Below, piece after piece: positions 44,816 to 57,337 of a stretch of 64,000 bases of DNA. Source of the DNA: Penicillium oxalicum (lineage: Eukaryota > Ascomycota > Eurotiomycetes > Eurotiales > Aspergillaceae); contig NC_064655.1 in the NCBI RefSeq assembly GCF_001723175.1, forward strand, positions 2,976,001 through 3,040,000, read 5' to 3'. Both the position numbers and the translations under genes were made by a program. The notes under the pieces were generated by a model. The model made no database searches, had not been told where the DNA came from, and saw nothing but the letters and a program-made list of their open reading frames with translations. Positions within the stretch are counted from its first letter, which is position 1. Each line of letters begins with the position of its first letter.

Positions 44816-45482
44816 TTGGATGAACCTGGTCCAAAAGACTGCCAAGTATGAGGAGGTGGGGGGGAGTCCTTGATGTTAAAACAACTGGCCAGGGACTTTC
44901 ATTTCTATAGTTATGAAATCTTAGACATCGTGTGCCCTTGGAGAAAGAGGCAATGCCCAGTGGGTCGTTCCGAGTCGGTCTGTCGGCGAACATCATGAGG
45001 AATGTCGGGCGACGCAGGGTAAACAAGGGATGTTGTGACGGGTGATGTCGATGGAGATCAGGAGGTCTCTCTCAGGGCTGCCCCTCGGTGCAGATTTGCC
45101 AGATGTGGTCGACAAAACAAGTAGAATGGATCAGTAGGGGATATCACCGATCGAATGGTCGAATCCTGGACGGGTGACCGATCCCCACGTCGATTTGTTT
45201 TTGCATCTCGGGATACCTACCTGGGGAATTTGTCGCGTCACTTTTTGACTCTCGGAAGAAGAGGGGGATGGCAACTACTATATCCATGAGAATAGCGGAG
45301 ACACACAAGTTACACATACACATACACATCATCGGGAATTTGCATCTGCCAGGGCACTGATTATCTGTACTCTCACTCTTGCTTTACATTTCATGACAAA
45401 GGCACAGTCCTCGGGCCAAAGTCGAGCACAGAATCGATCCAGTCTTACCAGCAAAGGACGGACCGTCACTGGGGGTCGGACT

Positions 45483-47798
45483 TTACAGCGCGTAGATAAA
45501 ATCGGGGTTCTCCCGATCCGTCAAATCGAGCCACCTGCCATTTCCGTCCAGTTAGCGCCGGTGCTGTCTCATGTTCCGCCCTATGCACGATCGAGCAAAG
45601 AGGCCAAAAGGATCGTCCACTACTGATCGTGCACCAAACAAGCAACACACTCTCTCCACGCATAAGAGTAGATGAAAACAAACCACAAAAAGAAAGATGA
45701 ATGACTGACTCTTGATTTTCCAATCGCACATAGTCCGGTCGGGCTTGGATCTCCGCCTTGCGTGCGTTCTCGCGACGATACCACCACCAGATAAAGACGG
45801 TGATGCACAAACTCAGAAAATAGCAGACGATGATGGTGATCACGGCGGGGGTGTAGTGCGGGGCATCCTTGGGCCGGAAGGTTTGGGGTCCTGCGGTCGG
45901 GGTTTTTTTTAAGTTAGCGATTGGAGTCAGTTGACAGGATCAGCAGCGGTCCAGATTTCCTCTTTGGGGGATGCATCGTGGGCCACGGGGAGGGTGCCAA
46001 GGCCCTCGTGGCTGGAATTAAGCGAGTAGGTGCACGGGACATCGTTCGACGAGCTTGTCATTGGGAGATACCTCGAAGACGACAGTCTGGGACGCACAGT
46101 GTGTTTGGAGAGGGGGATTTCTCTTTTTTTTTTTCCCACTCACCAATAATGTTGCCAACGCAATACCCAATCAGGTACATGGCGGCCACTGTCGTTTTCT
46201 TCGTGTAGCCAGCCACATTGGACGAGATCATGGCTAAGAGTGCAACGAACGAGGTCGGGCTGGCCTGAGTCATGTAATATCCGATCAAGCGCCCAACATT
46301 ATACGACTCGGGAAGAGCCACAATAAGAATGACGCCGATCATGGCAGTGACCAGGCCACCCAAACTGGAGAGCAGTCGCTGGTTGGTGATGTGGCCAACG
46401 TAGCCATTCAGCAAGAGCGCGATGACTTCCACCACACCACCAGGGACCCCAAGAATCAGACTCTGCTCTGCCGTAAAGCCAAAGCCGGTGATCTTTGTGC
46501 AACTGTCAGTACGGTCCCCAGGTACACAAGATCCGAGTGAAGACAAGTGGGCTTACCAATAGGCTGAAAAAGTTGCTCAGACCCCCGTTGGGGATATCGG
46601 CGACCAGCGCGTAAAAGAAAAAGGCCCATGGGATCGGATCAAGCAGTGACTCCTTTACCTGGTACATCTTGAAGTGTTTGTTGCCAATTCCCTGCTGATT
46701 GGCCCGAACCCGAACCACAGCAAGCACTTGATCTTCCTTTTTCAGCCAGCGCGCATTCAGCTGATTGTCCGGCACCACCCACAAGAAGATGAATCCCAGG
46801 ATAATCGTGAGAACACCCGTAAACAGGAAAACGATCTTCCAAGGGGCAATCGATGAACCATGGTGCTTTGTGCCAATGGCAATGCCGTACGCTACCACGC
46901 CGCCGAGGATCTGACCGAAGCCGTTGAAACTGAACCAAATGTTCACCCGCGAGCCTTGCTCTTTCTTGGTATACCACTGAGCGGGCAAATTAGCAAACCA
47001 TCTTGCACAGACTTGAGCCGCGCATTCATGGTAGGAGTCATGGAGGATAGGAGAAGAAAGAAGGCGCAAAACATTCACGCGTCCTGAAACACCTACCTGA
47101 GAGGTGATCAGAGCAAATCCCGGCGTCACGGCCGATTCAAAAACGCCCAGAAAGATTCGAATGGCGATGGCGCCACTGAAATTCTGGACGGCCGCAAAGC
47201 AGGTCAAAATGAGTCCCCAGATCACAATGCACGCGGCAGAATACTTGCCCAGCGGCAGACGCTGTAGCAGACGGTTGGTGGGATATTCCCATGCCAGGTA
47301 CCCTTCCTCGATCATCAGCATTGAAGAGCTTCTCTGTAGAGGGCAGAATGGGCTAAAGCCGTCGGTGTGCTAGTGCACATCACACACACACACACATACC
47401 AAAATAGAACAAGCTTCCCAACCATTGGTACTGATCACCCTGAAGGTTCAAGTCCTGCTTCAATCCCATGATACTGGCATACGATAGAGTCGTCTCTGGA
47501 GTGAAGCTCGATATTAGCTCTGACTGGAGATGAGATTCCTTGATCCCAGTTACGCACTATCCAAGTAATTCATCCCGTACACACAACACATGACGGGCAT
47601 CATGTGCCAGTCAATTGTGCGGAGAAGGCGGCGGTTTGTCGACTCATCCAACTCAATAGTTTCACCATGAAGGTCCTCAAAAGCCTTCATCGCCTCGTCC
47701 GCATCGTGAGCATGCTTCTCCAGCGTAGAGTCAACATGCTTGGAAGTCACCACGTCCACGACGGGTGACACCCCAGCGACTTTCTCCGCATCCGCCAT
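45483..47798 (-). CDS. MFS transporter, DAL5/allantoate-permease-like anion:cation symporter
   Basis: Predicted plasma-membrane importer of a carboxylate or ureide-type anion, 514 residues. Seven exons on the minus strand: 47798-47558, 47495-47400, 47302-47097, 46976-46557, 46492-46144, 45890-45710 and 45534-45483, with GT..AG introns and consistent phase. The N-terminal cytoplasmic tail leads to MMPVMCCVYGMNYLDKTTLSYAS in the first helix region. GYLAWEYPTNRLLQRLPLGKY, RIFLGVFESAVTPGFALITS, WYTKKEQGSR and IGYCVGNIIGPQTF are all characteristic of this family. The protein ends WLDLTDRENPDFIYAL, a usual DAL5-group terminus. Substrates in the group include allantoate, nicotinate and vitamins, so the substrate here is unknown. 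The 253-base intron 5 is longer than the others. No pathway genes adjoin it. Confidence 0.9.
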
Positions 47799-50130
47799 GA
47801 CTGAGGTCTAGTAGGAGATTATGAGGGGGAAAGCGCATATGCAAAGGCGTGAGGTGTATGGAGAAGAGCAAGATCCAGCCCGGGGTAGAAGATCTCGAAC
47901 CGACGATGACAGCTTGACGTTGTCAAGCGATCAGCGTTGGGGATGTACTGTGTAACAGCCCTGTGGACAGGGATGGACGGATGAATGCATATAAATACGA
48001 GGGAAAGACTCCTCCCTCTGCTCTCACACGCTCTGCCAGCTTGTCGAGTCCCTGTCTCTTTTCAAGGCTGCACTAGCTCGCCACATCTGCCGCGACGTTA
48101 TCTCTCCAACCGTCAGACTTGTTCGGAACTTCCCCTATCAACCTTGGACCAGGCATCCGTTTATCGAATGAGGGCGCATGTCCAAGACGTCAGAAGTGAC
48201 CTACCCCGTCCGGGGTTATGCACGTATGGCGTGTATCGCAGGAGCCCTTTTGCCTCGTGAGGATTCATTGGTTGGGTGGAGAGGGGAAGGGAGGGGGAGA
48301 GATCGGCGGCATGATCCACTCTGATAGTCTGTCTTATCAACTGGTCATCTTCCGTGTTTGGGAGCTCGGAGTTGGAGAAGTGCTGATTAGTCAAGCATAG
48401 TAGAAGGAAAACATTGCCTAGGTTGGTTAGTAGATTGAAGGAATCAGGCATGTTCTCTAAGGCGAGAGTTGGAGATGCCATTGAAGCGAGGAGGGCCGGA
48501 AACTCAACGTCGGTGCACTCTGAGAGTTGGAGAACTTTGAAGGGGAAGATTGCTTGGGAGTTTCTTATTTACGCCTGCCTGTCTGGGCCTAGTGCTTGGG
48601 TCTGGAATTCACGTGTGGTAGGACTAGATATGTCATGTCATGATTTACCTTTGAAGCTTATGTGTCATGCATTTGAACCGTACTTCTTGAAAAAAGTGCC
48701 AAAGTGTTGCGTGCTGAAAAAAAAACATAGAGGGAGAAAAAAGAATATGATATCTCCGGATCAGTGAATCGAACCCGTGGCTTTGCTCTCCCCATACAAA
48801 ACACGCCCTCCGACATCGATGCTCGACAATGATATGACGATGCTCAGCTACATAGATCCCCATATTTCAAGCTTACCGAACCGCTGCATTGTCTTATACA
48901 AAAGAAATTCCAGGCTATCAATACCATATTTTACATGTAACCCATATGACTTTGAAAAAATATTTCCAAAAAATAATCCACGGACGGTGTGTCACCATCC
49001 GCATGCCCACCCACCCAGCTTCTCAAAGCACAGTTGATCATGTGAGCTCCACGATGATTGCTTCCTAGCTCACACTCTCGGCCATCTATTGGGGCTGTTA
49101 ACCCATTAGGCTACTGGCTTTGAGGCTTGAAGGGACTCACATTCCCTCAATCATAACCCATGAAAGGACCAAGTCCCAGCCTATCTCATGGATGTGTCCT
49201 GATCTGCCCTCGCCCAATATCAGATAGACGATCACCATGGCAGCACCGCATTTCAGCATTCTGGATAGATACCTCACCATCCATAGGCATCTCTCACGTT
49301 CTTGTCTTGCTCTACTCACTCGACACTATCTTCTCGTTACACCTGCAGGGAATGTCAATCTGGCTCATTTCATTCGGGAGAAGTATTTCATTGAACTCGT
49401 CACTTCCCCGTGTGGAATCCAATCTCTCCTCTAAGCGTACCATTGCTTGAACCTCTGGCGTTCTCTGAGCTAGCTTTACACCCAAAAAGACAGGTCTATA
49501 AAAAAATTCATAGATTCTACTTAGCTATCTCTGTGGATGCAATCATTCCTTTGGCTTTTGCCTAAACAAACATGATATCATCTCCGCTAGGTTCCTTGTA
49601 CTGGTATTGGATTGGCAGGGGCCAGAGGGTCGTTGAAATAGGGACAGCCTAGCATTTTCAAATCCGTTATCAAACAACGAGAATAGATTCACATCCTACT
49701 GGGGTTTGGATTTGTAGGGTTACGTAGAGTAAAGCGGTTATTGGACTTGGTGGTCGCCAGATGAGTACAGTAGGTCTTGGCGAAATTCTTGGCAGAGAAT
49801 GCGACGTATACTACCTAGCATCAGGATCAGTGTATATTTTGGGGGGGGTCTGGTTTTTCCATGTTGTACTCGCGATATCGGCAGCGCATCTGCAACAAAA
49901 TGGGACCAGGCTGGACGTTACTGGAGAAATAGAAATGCCGGGTTCACTTGGCCCCGAGAAGCCCACGAGCCAGTTCAACCTACATTGGTCTATATAGGAT
50001 GTGCTTGTGGGTACTATCTTTTTTTTTCTTCCAGTCTCACATTCGGAAAGGTATGAGAAAGCCGCGTGTGTCTACCGACAGGTCTCCCTCTCCACGAACC
50101 TTTGAATTCAGGCTCCTTTCAACATTTTAT
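47799..50130. other. Intergenic, 2.3 kb
   Basis: 5' flank of the DAL5-like gene and 3' flank of pyrG. A CA tract lies inside the neighbouring gene's intron 2 (about 47381-47396). A G8 run is at 49841-49848. On the minus strand near 48765-48780 the sequence GGGTTCGATTC resembles a tRNA B box, but no cloverleaf can be folded around it. Confidence 0.45.
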
Positions 50131-51037
50131 TTACTGGCCTCCGACACGAGCAAGATAGGCCTCCCAGCCCTGCTGCTGGTACTGCTTAGCAGCCTCGACA
50201 GGGTCAGGCGCAGCGTAGATACCTCGTCCGGCAATAATAAAATCAGCACCGCGGCCAATGGCTGACTGCGGCGTCTGGTACTGCTGGCCTAGCTTGTCAC
50301 CCTTGGAAGACAGGTTCACTCCGGTCGTGAAGACAACAAAATCTTCCCCATCCGCCGGGGCCACACTGCTCTCAACTTCGCTCAGCGCGCGCGTCGACAC
50401 AAAGCCCAGCACAAAGCTGTGGTACTTGCGCGCATAGTCCACCGAGGCAGAGGTGTATGCGCCTGTGGCCAGAGAACCCTTGGAGGTCATCTCCGCGAGA
50501 ATGAGCAGACCGCGGTCGGACCCGTAGGGGAAATCGGGCGCCTGGGCGGTTTGCGCCAGAGCTTCCACGATACCCTCACCGGGAAGCACAGAGCAGTTAA
50601 TGATGTGAGACCACTCAGAAATGCGGAGGGTTCCTTGGTGGTACTGCTTCTGGACGGTGTTGCCAATGTCGATGAACTTGCGGTCTTCGAAGATGAGGAA
50701 ATTGTGCTTGGCGGCGAGGGCCTTGAGACCGGTGATGGTCTCTTCGCTAAAGTCGGAGAGAATATCGATGTGGGTCTTGATGACGGCGATATAGGGACCC
50801 AAGCCTGTCGCATTGAAACTGATGTTAATTTCACATGGTCGCGACGGGCAAGGACAAGATCAAGCGGGAGAAGCACGAACGGTCCGCCAGATCCAGAAGC
50901 TCCTTGGTCGTGGTCACGTCGGCCGAGACGGTCACATTGCTCTTCTTGGCTTCGGCCACCTCGAACAATCGGCGAGCCAGAGGGTTGGGGTGGCTGGTTG
51001 CGCGAGCGCTGTATGTCGATTGGGATTTGGAAGACAT
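50131..51037 (-). CDS. pyrG: Orotidine-5'-phosphate decarboxylase
   Basis: Cytoplasmic enzyme of the last step of UMP synthesis, converting OMP to UMP and CO2; 277 residues, the normal length for Aspergillus-type PyrG. Exon 1 is 51037-50881 and exon 2 is 50804-50131; the 76-base intron interrupts the Arg codon in LADR-LGPYIAV, the usual intron position in this gene. Catalytic features are IKTHIDI and [13 protein letters not shown], containing the Lys/Asp catalytic network, and the C-terminal phosphate-binding [10 protein letters not shown]. The first exon gives [23 protein letters not shown] sequence as expected. It lies downstream of a MAPEG gene on the same strand. UMP synthesis also feeds UDP-sugars, but no functional link with the sugar genes at 24-36 kb is implied. 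Confidence 0.97.
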
Positions 51038-51461
51038 GATGGCGGGGTTGGCGGGGGGGGGGGGACAGCAGATGTGATCGGAGACAAGAAATTGAATCCG
51101 GGAGAAAACTCGGGTTAGTCAAGGTGGAGATCACGTTCAACTCGGGACTGGAGCAATGCTCGTCGCCAATTGTTTTCTCAGCCACGCGCCAAAATCAGAT
51201 GTTCACTTCAAATCCAAAAAATCAATCGTTATCGTGTCGGTCGCCAAACCGAAACTTTTTATTTGGTCGCGCCACAGCGGACGGGAGTCTCCGCCACACA
51301 TGACGAGTGTCTGCGAATTCGAGGCGTGATACGACCTCGTTTGGCAGTGAAGTTGGTAGAAGAACTCGAACATTTGATTAGAGATATTTGTAGCCTACAC
51401 CATGCCTCATTCCACTTGGTATACACATTAATGATATCATGCCCCCCTGCCGGTCATTGAT
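51038..51461. other. pyrG promoter region
   Basis: 424 bases between the MAPEG gene stop and the pyrG start. A G12 run at 51053-51064 lies within 30 bases of the pyrG start codon, so it would be in the leader as C12. Confidence 0.55.
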
Positions 51462-52228
51462 CTACCATGAGAGCAGCTCCTTGCCGACGCCAAACACGCT
51501 CAATCCCCAGAGCGCACCCTGGGCGAGCCAGAAGGTCGCACCGATCAATCGACCCTGACCCTGAGGCTTGCCCGAGTAGACATAGCCATACAGGAACAGA
51601 CAGCGCGAAACGACCCAAGCAGCACTGAGAGCTGTCGCCAATTGGGGATACTTCACACCCGCCACAAGGGTGAAGAGCATCGTCTGCGACGCATTCTCCA
51701 AGAAGTTGGCGTGAGCGCGCTGGGCGCAGTTGAATTGCTCAGCCTTGGGCTATGTGGCCAGACACAGTGATCAAAGTTAGCCAAAAAAAAAAAAAAGAAA
51801 AAAAAGGAAACAAATGTCATCCAATACCAGCCGACCGAACTTGTACTGGCAGATTGAGACCATTGTCGAGGTTGCTTACGTTTTCTTTGCACTGCTCGAG
51901 GCTGGCGTAGGAGTGGGGGTAGGGGACCTTGGCCTGCTTGCGAAAGCTACCGGTGATGGTTCCGTGGATGAAGCCCAGAACGGGAATGACACCCAAGGCG
52001 ACACCAAATGACGGCACTAGATGGAGTTGTCAGTCAGCTATACTCGAGGGGCGCCAAGATGCGGGTGAGCTTGTGGGGGGATGGAAAGGGACGACGGTGT
52101 CTGTCAGACTCGTCATGCAGACGGCCGGAGAAGATCCGGTGGAGATACGGGCGTTGAGGGCAGGGGGCAAAGCCCGTCTTCCAAGGGAGAACTGACCCGT
52201 AGTTTTCGGGGATCGTAATCTGAACCAT
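51462..52228 (-). CDS. MAPEG family protein, microsomal glutathione S-transferase 3-like, with doubtful frame join
   Basis: Predicted ER membrane glutathione transferase/peroxidase of about 151 residues. Exons on the minus strand: 52228-52197 (32 bases, MVQITIPENYG), 52016-51880 and 51749-51462. Family features are KQAKVPYPHSYAS, the FNCAQRAHANFLEN motif (glutathione binding) and the last membrane helices. The splice GG|GTCAGT..CTAG|TGCC puts exon 2 one base out of the reading frame that carries GVALGVIPVLGFIHG. Removing one T from the coding-strand TTT run (plus-strand AAA at 52006-52008) would give ENYGAVIGVALGVIP and a length divisible by three. A sequence error, a mutation or a missed splice site are the alternatives. 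Three hydrophobic segments or more fit the four-helix MAPEG fold. Confidence 0.75.
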
Positions 52229-52955
52229 GTTGTTTGTTGGGTGGTGGGTGGTGGAGAGACTCGAGGTGAGAGCTATAGAAGGACAAGTGCTGGTGTGATG
52301 GACAAGACGGAAGGTGAGCCAACGAGCGCGTTCTTCCTTTATAGGAGCGCAATAGGCTTTCGTGGTCCGTCAAGCTGCGGAGTCCGAACTCGAAACTTCC
52401 GACGCGGGCCAACGTCAGACCGGGACGATCAATCTATCCGTGCCGGATACATACCAGGGCGACGCGGGACAAGATCCATCCTTGGAGGCTACAATGGAGG
52501 CTGAAAGCCCCCTCTGGCAGTTGGGCACAGGAGTAACCCTGGCCCATTAAACAGGCTGCGAATCTCTCAAAGGGATAGTGCAGCCGCAGTTTCAAATTCC
52601 TCCAATCCAGTGACAGGTCGGCGGTTTGGGTCTTTCCGAGCTACATCGGCGTCAAGGGCAAGAGACTGGATCAGATAAATCCTGAGCCTTCCAAGATCAA
52701 AAGTCTTAGTACAAGAGGGACACCGGGAATAGAAAGAAAGGCTCGGTTTTCTAGCACTCAAATAACATAAACACGGGGTAAAATAACGACCGATACCATC
52801 ACATGATGCGGAGCAAAGCACAGTAAATATCTTCCAGAGCGCGGCACCGCCGATTCGCATAGTCGATGAGAGTCACCAATCCACCAGGAGACTTGTTCTG
52901 TACCGACCTTTGATCGCCCGGCAGTGCAACGCGCGATGATCGTCCGACTGAACAC
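52229..52955. other. Spacer between sterol acyltransferase and MAPEG genes
   Basis: 727 bases, both neighbours on the minus strand; holds the MAPEG promoter and the sterol acyltransferase 3' flank. Nothing else is recognised. Confidence 0.45.
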
Positions 52956-54645
52956 TCACATACGGCTGACGCTTCCGTACTTGGCCTGCCAGGCAAAGAA
53001 GTACAGCAGAGCTCCCAGAGGTTGTCCAACCAGACAGAAACTCACCCAGAAGATGCAGTTGCCAATCGTCTTCCCGTGCGGACCACGCATCTTCTCCAGG
53101 GGCGTGGTCAAAGTAATCAGCGGCAATTGGAACATCATTCCAAAAAAGGCAACACCTGATGGTCGGTGAGTACAAAACTCGCGCATAGCTGATTACTCAC
53201 GAGCGGAAAGACTTACCGATAAAGTTGTGGGTGGGGATGCCTACCAGCATTTCATGGAGAATGGCAGAGAGGGTGAACACCATCGTACTGGCGGCAAATG
53301 GGCTCCAGCCCCGTCCGACGAGTGGCGAGTACACATGTCGCTTCATGAACAGATAGACAGGTCGGTTCCACGATCGCCAGTATGCTCCAAGACTAGAGCT
53401 GTTCCACCAATCGGTATAGAACTCACGGTCCCCGAATCGCATGACCTCGGCCAACGCGTTCAACAGCGCCTGGAAGAGGGCGAAGAATCCAGCGAGCCAG
53501 ATGATCAACGAGATCGTCGACAGCTTCATGACGCGCTCCAGAATGGAAGTAATGTCCATAACCGCAATCTTGTCGATGGAGTTGCGCAAGACGGGGGTCG
53601 CATATTGCGCCGAGAGGAGCCAAATCACCATGGAAAGGCCTACAAACTCGGCCAGCCGTTTGGCAACAAAGGACCATCGAATGGCGGCAGTGCGTGGGTA
53701 AACAGGTTGATAGACCAGAGTCGGTGCCATCCAGAAATACGCAAGGTTTTCCAGTGTCACATTGCGCGGGTATGGACAGGCTGCGTAGATTTCCGGGAGA
53801 TCTGGGTCGGCGGAGGGGTTCAGGAAGGCCAGCCGAAGGTCACGGTTGGTGAAGGCATATGAGCAATTCTTGAGCCATACGATGATCGCATGAAGCTCAC
53901 AGAGGGTTCCGATGCCCGGGTGGTGGATGTAAAAGTAGACAACAAAGCTGGTGAGGGCAAGGCAGATTGTCGCATTCAGGGTGTGCAGCAGGGCCGTGTA
54001 ACGCCAGGTGGATCGGAAGGCCTGCTGATCGCGTTCTTTTTCCTCCGCAGTCCGCTTCTGCTGGCCAACTGTCTGCTTTGCAGCGCTGGCAGCGGAGAGC
54101 TCAATGGCATACGCCAGGAAGAGGTGGCACGGTACGAGGGCGAACAGGATCGATCCAAGGATGACATCTTGTTGTCGGTAGTCGTGACACTTGATGCAGA
54201 TAAGGACCCCGTACTGTAGTCGACCATCAGGTTAGAGGTCCATTGGACACGCTCAGCTCGTCATGCGAGACAGGGGGCGCGGAAGCGAGAACGCACTTTC
54301 ATAAAATTTTCAATGATCAATCGAAGATTCATAGCCACTGCCCCGCCGGATCAGTTATCACATGCCAAATCAATTCCGACGGGAACCGTCAAATGCCATA
54401 CCAAGTACGAGAACCATCAGATTTCGAAACCCGAGAAAGCTGGGGGATGCTTCTGCATCACGGCTGAGACTCGAATGTCGCAGGTGAGCGTGGTAAGCTG
54501 CAACATGGCGATACTTGCTGTGACGCCTCCTGCCAGCGGATGGCGGTGCTGGCACCGAGGCATCAGCTGTGGACCCGGGATTGCCATTGCTCAGAGAACC
54601 GGCATGTTCATGAGCCGTGGTCACAGCCTGTGCTGTGGACGGCAT
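52956..54645 (-). CDS. Sterol O-acyltransferase (ARE1/ARE2-like), MBOAT family
   Basis: ER membrane enzyme that esterifies ergosterol or other sterols with acyl-CoA for storage in lipid droplets; 493 residues. Exons on the minus strand: 54645-54402, 54337-54297, 54213-53217 and 53155-52956, introns 64, 83 and 61 bases. The hydrophilic N-terminus is followed by several membrane helices. The acyl-CoA motif FYTDWWN and the segment YWRSWNRPVYLFMKRHVY are present, and the presumed catalytic His is in SAILHEMLVGIPTHNFIG. The frame stops at 52956 within CGTATGTGAGTG, which could also be a splice donor (GTGAGT), so a short last exon cannot be excluded. The small 41-base exon 2 restores VAMNLRLIIENFMK, a family sequence. 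It is divergent from the pfs2-like gene. Confidence 0.92.
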
Positions 54646-55247
54646 GGTGAAAGCTTCCGACGATATCTCGTCAACAAATCAACGGTGTGGCGAAGAAGGA
54701 AAGCTGGGTGAGAAGGGCAGAGATCTAGCAAAACGGAAGGGAAGCTAGTTCGAGGCTCTAGCGGGGACCGGGAGCAATGCGCCAAGCAGCAAAGGTACCG
54801 GGGCGGGACAAGAGAGCCTCAGATGTGGTTGTACATTTTATTGATGAGCGATCCAAAACGTCTCCAGTTTCTTTAGCGATCAACAAGGGGCTGGTTGTCA
54901 ATCCGGCTGTGCTTGAAAGGAGTCCTTCATCATTGCGGTAATGGGCAAGAACAGAAAATCGGACTGCGTCCACGTCCGCGGGCCGTTGAAGGGTGCAGCT
55001 CCAATCACCGCCCTGCAAGAGCTGCCGCCCAGGAGGAGGAGCCGGGCGGAGCTGCGGCTTTCTGCTTGTCTTGAACGCCCTGTCGTCTTCTCCGCCTCGA
55101 ACGCGACCTTGATCCATCTCGGCCGCCTCTGGAAACTGTCACTGGCCACTCTCACTGATTTCTTCCCAGCAAATCTCCTGATGCATTGATCACGCACCAT
55201 CTAAATACCGATCAGGCACTTGACGTGTGAACTCGGCCGAGGAAAGA
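54646..55247. promoter_or_regulatory. Divergent promoter, sterol acyltransferase / pfs2
   Basis: 602 bases between two head-to-head genes with opposite start codons. No clear TATA box. The region is GC-rich in the middle, as often seen for housekeeping divergent promoters. Confidence 0.5.
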
Positions 55248-57337
55248 ATGGCCTACTACGACGAGCACGGAGGTGTTGGCGCGGGCAGATTCACAAAGAA
55301 TTTCGACGGGCCAGTTGGACCTCGTCGGCCAAGTATGTACATCATGATGCTTCTGAGAGTTTTGTTTCGCTGTGTGTGCGACACGGCTCTCTTGTCGTTC
55401 GGCGTGTACTGATCAGGATGCGTGCGCAGGGTTGGTGACCGACTATGGCTCATCAATGGTACAATGGATGCGCACACGGCGCCCTCGCTTTCGCGGCGAG
55501 CACCGCATGGAGGCGGAACGTCCAAGCGCGAGCTTTGCAGTCGACGTGAGTGATCAGCAAGGGCCCGATGGCTTCGCTCTGAATTCCCTGGGGTCAAAAT
55601 GGACACGGACTAATCTTTGCTCGCCGGGTGATGATGTAGATGCTCCCTCCCATGGCGCGAACATATTCCCCTGCCGATACAATTCCCGTTCGACACCTCC
55701 ATCAGTCAATTGGAAAATCGAAAAAGCCCATTGTGGTCGTGCGCTGGACGCCGGAGGGAAGACGCTTACTGACTGGTGGACATACGGGTGAATTTATGCT
55801 CTGGAATGGAACAGCCTTTAATTTCGAGACGGTCATGGATGTACGTGGGGAAATCTACTCTCGAAGCTCTCGTTTTCCACAAATCATGCCCATTCTCATA
55901 TCACTGCGATATTGAAATGACTGACCCTCTTCCATTGCACAGGCGCATTACGATCAGGTACAAGCTGGAGTTACTTCCCTAGGCTGGTCGCATAGCCACG
56001 AATGGTTGATTTCGGGTGGACAACGAGGTGACATCAAGTACTGGCGACCGAACTTCAACAACGTCGAAACGATTGACGACGCACATCATGACGCGGTTCG
56101 CGATCTGGCCTGGGCACCCAGTGACACGAAATTCCTCTCCGCCTCTGATGACACCACCCTCAAAATCTTTGATTTTACCTCTCGTACTTGCGACACCGTC
56201 CTCTCCGGTCATAACTGGGATGTCAAGTCGTGTGATTGGCATCCCACCAAAGGCCTGCTGGTTTCGGGCTCGAAAGACCACCAAGTGAAATTTTGGGATC
56301 CACGCACGGCCAGATGTTTGACCACCCTCCACAGCCACAAGAACACCGTCACTACGACACGCTTCTCCCGAGTGAACAGCAACTTGCTTGCGACCTCGTC
56401 ACGGGACCAGACCGCGCGAGTGTTCGACCTACGGATGATGCGAGACATCTGCATTCTTCGTGGACACGAGAAGCCTGTCTCGTCGTTGACGTGGCACCCT
56501 GTTCACAGCAACCTGATTTCCACCGGCGCCGAAGATGGCTCGCTCTACCACTATCTACTTGACGAGCCGAATCTACCCGCCGGTCATGTTCCTACTGTGG
56601 CACCATATGACAGTCCTGACCCGGCCAACACCCCCCCACAAGTCATCTTCCCTGCGCATCGCGTGCAATATGCTCATGGTGCCACAATTTGGTCATTGGA
56701 CTGGCATCCACTCGGTCATATTCTCGCTTCTGGTTCCAAAGACAACTTCACTCGATTCTGGTCACGGGCTAGGCCCGGTGAGACTGGTTACATGAAAGAC
56801 CGATTCCACATTGGCGAGGAGGCTGCCGAGGCACAGGGTACTTGGAATCGTGGATTTGGTCGGAGACAAATGCGCGAAGAAGAGGAACAAGAAATGCAAG
56901 ACGAGGCTGAAGGGCTGGTCGACCAACGCCGACCCGGAGCGGCGCCCACTCTGCCTGGCATCCAAGCCGGCGGCAACGGCCAGCCGGACGGGCCCGGCTT
57001 TCTGCCTGGCATCGGAAGTGCTCAACCGCCTGCTCCACCACCCGGTCTCCCAGGCATGGGTGGGATGGACCCCGGCCGACTGGCGGCAATCATGTCTTCT
57101 CAGCCTGGTCAGCAGCAGGCCGGGCCTCCACAGAACCAGGCCATGCCAGGATTTCCCATGATTCCTGGCATGGGTGCTGCTCCGCCCATGAACATGGATT
57201 TGGCGCAATTGCAAAAACAGTTTGCATCTCAGGGGTTCCCGATGCCGCCGATGCCTCCCAACATGAATATGCCACCAGGCTTCCCTGGACTTCCCGGGTT
57301 GCAGGGGGGTGGTATGCCTGATTCTGGTCGACGTTAG
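55248..57337 (+). CDS. pfs2: Polyadenylation factor subunit 2, WD40 protein
   Basis: Nuclear scaffold subunit of the cleavage and polyadenylation factor, which links mRNA 3'-end cleavage to poly(A) addition; 598 residues. Exons: 55248-55332, 55430-55545, 55640-55840 and 55943-57337 (introns 97, 94, 102 bases). The N-terminal [19 protein letters not shown] and [17 protein letters not shown] precede about seven WD40 repeats, with examples [75 protein letters not shown] and [14 protein letters not shown]. The end is Met/Gly/Pro-rich and of low complexity. Length and domain order fit the family. The start at 55248 gives MAYYDEHGG. Expression is expected to be constitutive. Confidence 0.95.

Larger units (their letters stand above)
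41811..45482. other. Intergenic, 3.7 kb, no gene recognised
   Basis: Contains a G16 run (42582-42597), a T/C-rich tract (about 43695-43730) and a degenerate six-base repeat of GATCAA/GATCGG/GACGAG at about 44774-44815. Opposing frames of up to 162 codons overlap one another and none has a recognisable domain or splice structure. Confidence 0.45.

Noticed and set aside
48760..48830. Minus-strand GGGTTCGATTC, a B-box-like sequence
   Set aside because: The flanking bases do not form a T stem or an acceptor stem.
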